The translations under genes and the position numbers were made by a program. Under the pieces are notes generated by a model. It was given only the letters and a program-made list of their open reading frames with translations. It ran no database searches and was not told where the DNA came from. Shown piece by piece: positions 7,354 through 8,368 of a stretch of 8,368 nt of DNA (position 1 is the first letter of the stretch; every line of letters begins with the position of its first letter). The stretch is from Bacteriovoracaceae bacterium (GTDB lineage Bacteria > Bdellovibrionota > UBA1018): contig JAHFAC010000068.1 of the NCBI GenBank assembly GCA_023250755.1, positions 1 through 8,368 on the forward strand. The letters run 5' to 3'.

Positions 7354-8033
7354 TGAATCGTGAATCCACCATCGATCGTCAGGCTTTGCCCTGTAATGAA
7401 GGTGTTTTGATCTGAAGCAAGAAAACCGACAAATTCGGCGATCTCAGCCGGAGACGCCAAGCGCTTAAGCGCAGTCTGCTCGCAAAGGACCTTCAACTGA
7501 TCCTCTGTGTTGTTTTTTCGGGTCAAATCCGTCTCAACAAATCCAGGACAAATCGCATTGACCAGAACATTGTGGGGGCCAAACTCAATAGCCACAGTGC
7601 GGGTTAAGCCGAGTAGCCCGGCCTTAGAAGCGCTATAGGCAGCCCGCCCCGCCCGACTGACCAGCCCATAACAGGAGCTAACATTGATAATCCGTCCCCA
7701 CCCTTTTTCAGCCATCCGGGGTGCAAATGTCTGAAGCAGTAAAAACGCTGAACTCAGATTGATCGTAAACATCCGTTCCCAATCATTCATTGTAATTTTT
7801 TGGATTGGGTTGATGATATTTTCTCCCGCATTATTAATCAGGATGTCGGGCTTAAGACCAGAATGTGCGTCTAAATAACACCGCACAGCGGCCAGGGAGC
7901 TCAGATCCAATTCTTCGCGAGATGGGGCAATGACCTCCAAGCCTTCTGCCTGAAGCCGCTTGACAATCGCCTGACCTATCCCGCGAGAAGCTCCGGTGAT
8001 AAAAGCTTGCTTAGCCACTTTTAAGGCGCCCAC
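7350..8033 (-). CDS. Classical SDR oxidoreductase (FabG-like)
   Basis: Classical short-chain dehydrogenase/reductase, 227 residues, cytoplasmic, probably a homotetramer like its family. The full motif set is visible: TGASRGIG (13-20), NNAG (67-70), Asn92, the catalytic triad Ser120/Tyr133/Lys137 (YSASK) and PG (163-164). Arg16 in the glycine motif and SR after the second strand (38-39) suggest NADPH preference. It resembles 3-oxoacyl-ACP reductase FabG, but a position in a polysaccharide cluster beside a TPP carboligase makes reduction of a sugar or branch ketone more likely (inference; compare the YerF step of yersiniose synthesis). The start used is a GTG at 8033 that overlaps the TAG of the upstream gene by one base (TAGTG), a typical coupled junction. 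An internal GTG at 8018 would give the shorter N-terminus MAKQAFITG and is equally possible. Neither has a strong Shine-Dalgarno. Confidence 0.9.
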   Translation of the reverse strand: MGALKVAKQAFITGASRGIGQAIVKRLQAEGLEVIAPSREELDLSSLAAVRCYLDAHSGLKPDILINNAGENIINPIQKITMNDWERMFTINLSSAFLLLQTFAPRMAEKGWGRIINVSSCYGLVSRAGRAAYSASKAGLLGLTRTVAIEFGPHNVLVNAICPGFVETDLTRKNNTEDQLKVLCEQTALKRLASPAEIAEFVGFLASDQNTFITGQSLTIDGGFTIQ

Positions 8034-8368
8034 TATTGCTGAGCGTAAACAGACTCGATGGATTTTTTATAACGTTCTTCCATCATCAAAAGCCGGGCAT
8101 CGTCTTCGCGATGAATCATGCCGTAATAATTCTTTTTGTTCTTGAGCCAGCAGATCTCAAACTCTACTGCCTTGAGGAATGCCGCCTCTTTATTAGAAAG
8201 CGCACCCGGACAGTTGAAAACGACCTTGCGGGTTTCAAACCGGTCTAAATGTCCAGTCGGAAACTCTTTAAAAAACGGCAGCGAATGGACAGAAACCGCT
8301 CCTCCCACCACTACGGCCAAACCCTTCTGTTTGGCCTTTTCAGCCATTCTGAGACAAATTGCGAGAAG
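8033..8368 (-). CDS. C-terminal part of a probable HpcH/HpaI aldolase/citrate lyase-type protein
   Basis: The minus-strand frame is open from the TAG at 8033-8035 to the window edge. The codons beyond the Met at 8347 (reading LLAICLR) continue a plausible helix, so the gene is cut by the window and that Met is probably internal. The visible 111 residues begin with a basic helix, then a hydrophobic strand ending in glycines (LAVVVGGAV), a segment DRFETRKVVF, and a charged helical tail with ICWLKNKKNYYGMIHREDDARL. This looks like the last strands of a TIM barrel plus a C-terminal helix, and it resembles to me the C-termini of HpcH/HpaI/citrate-lyase-beta-like proteins found in some polysaccharide loci. 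That recognition is from memory and the catalytic N-terminal half is not visible, so the family is tentative. It is cotranscribed with the downstream SDR (one-base stop/start overlap). Confidence 0.55.
   Translation of the reverse strand, partial: LLAICLRMAEKAKQKGLAVVVGGAVSVHSLPFFKEFPTGHLDRFETRKVVFNCPGALSNKEAAFLKAVEFEICWLKNKKNYYGMIHREDDARLLMMEERYKKSIESVYAQQ

Overview
The window is part of a surface-polysaccharide (LPS O-antigen type) gene cluster, so a Gram-negative bacterium is likely. It holds eight protein-coding genes, two of them cut by the window edges, packed with almost no non-coding DNA. Base composition looks roughly balanced. I cannot name the genus from sequence alone. I see no tRNA, rRNA, insertion sequence, CRISPR array or long repeat.

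Layout, left to right. (1) The C-terminal part of a multi-spanning membrane protein of the O-antigen ligase/polymerase type (3-1061, +). (2) RfbH, the [2Fe-2S]/PMP-dependent 3-dehydrase that removes the C3 hydroxyl of CDP-4-keto-6-deoxyglucose (1115-2446, +). (3) An extended SDR nucleotide-sugar reductase/epimerase alone on the opposite strand (2434-3291, -), whose 3' end overlaps that of rfbH by 13 bases. (4) Gmd, GDP-mannose 4,6-dehydratase (3369-4376, +), divergent from gene 3. (5) A second extended SDR (4443-5519, +). (6) An acetolactate-synthase-like thiamine pyrophosphate enzyme (5522-7327, +), probably translationally coupled to gene 5. (7) A classical short SDR (7350-8033, -) and (8) the C-terminal part of a probable HpcH/HpaI-citrate-lyase-type protein (8033-8368, -). 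Genes 7 and 8 form a one-base-overlapping pair that converges on gene 6.

How the genes may work together. Two deoxysugar routes seem to meet here. Gmd plus the neighbouring divergent SDR could make a GDP-6-deoxyhexose such as GDP-rhamnose (inference). RfbH points to a CDP-3,6-dideoxyhexose. RfbH together with a TPP-dependent carboligase and reductases recalls CDP-yersiniose synthesis in Yersinia, where YerE adds a two-carbon unit from pyruvate to the 4-keto carbon of CDP-4-keto-3,6-dideoxyglucose and a reductase then acts on the branch. The extra aldolase/lyase-like gene and second SDR beside the TPP gene are not part of that known route as I know it, so a longer or different branched sugar is possible. 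Missing from the window are RfbF (glucose-1-phosphate cytidylyltransferase), RfbG (CDP-glucose 4,6-dehydratase), the RfbH partner reductase (E3, DdhD/AscD type), glycosyltransferases and the flippase. They would have to lie outside it.
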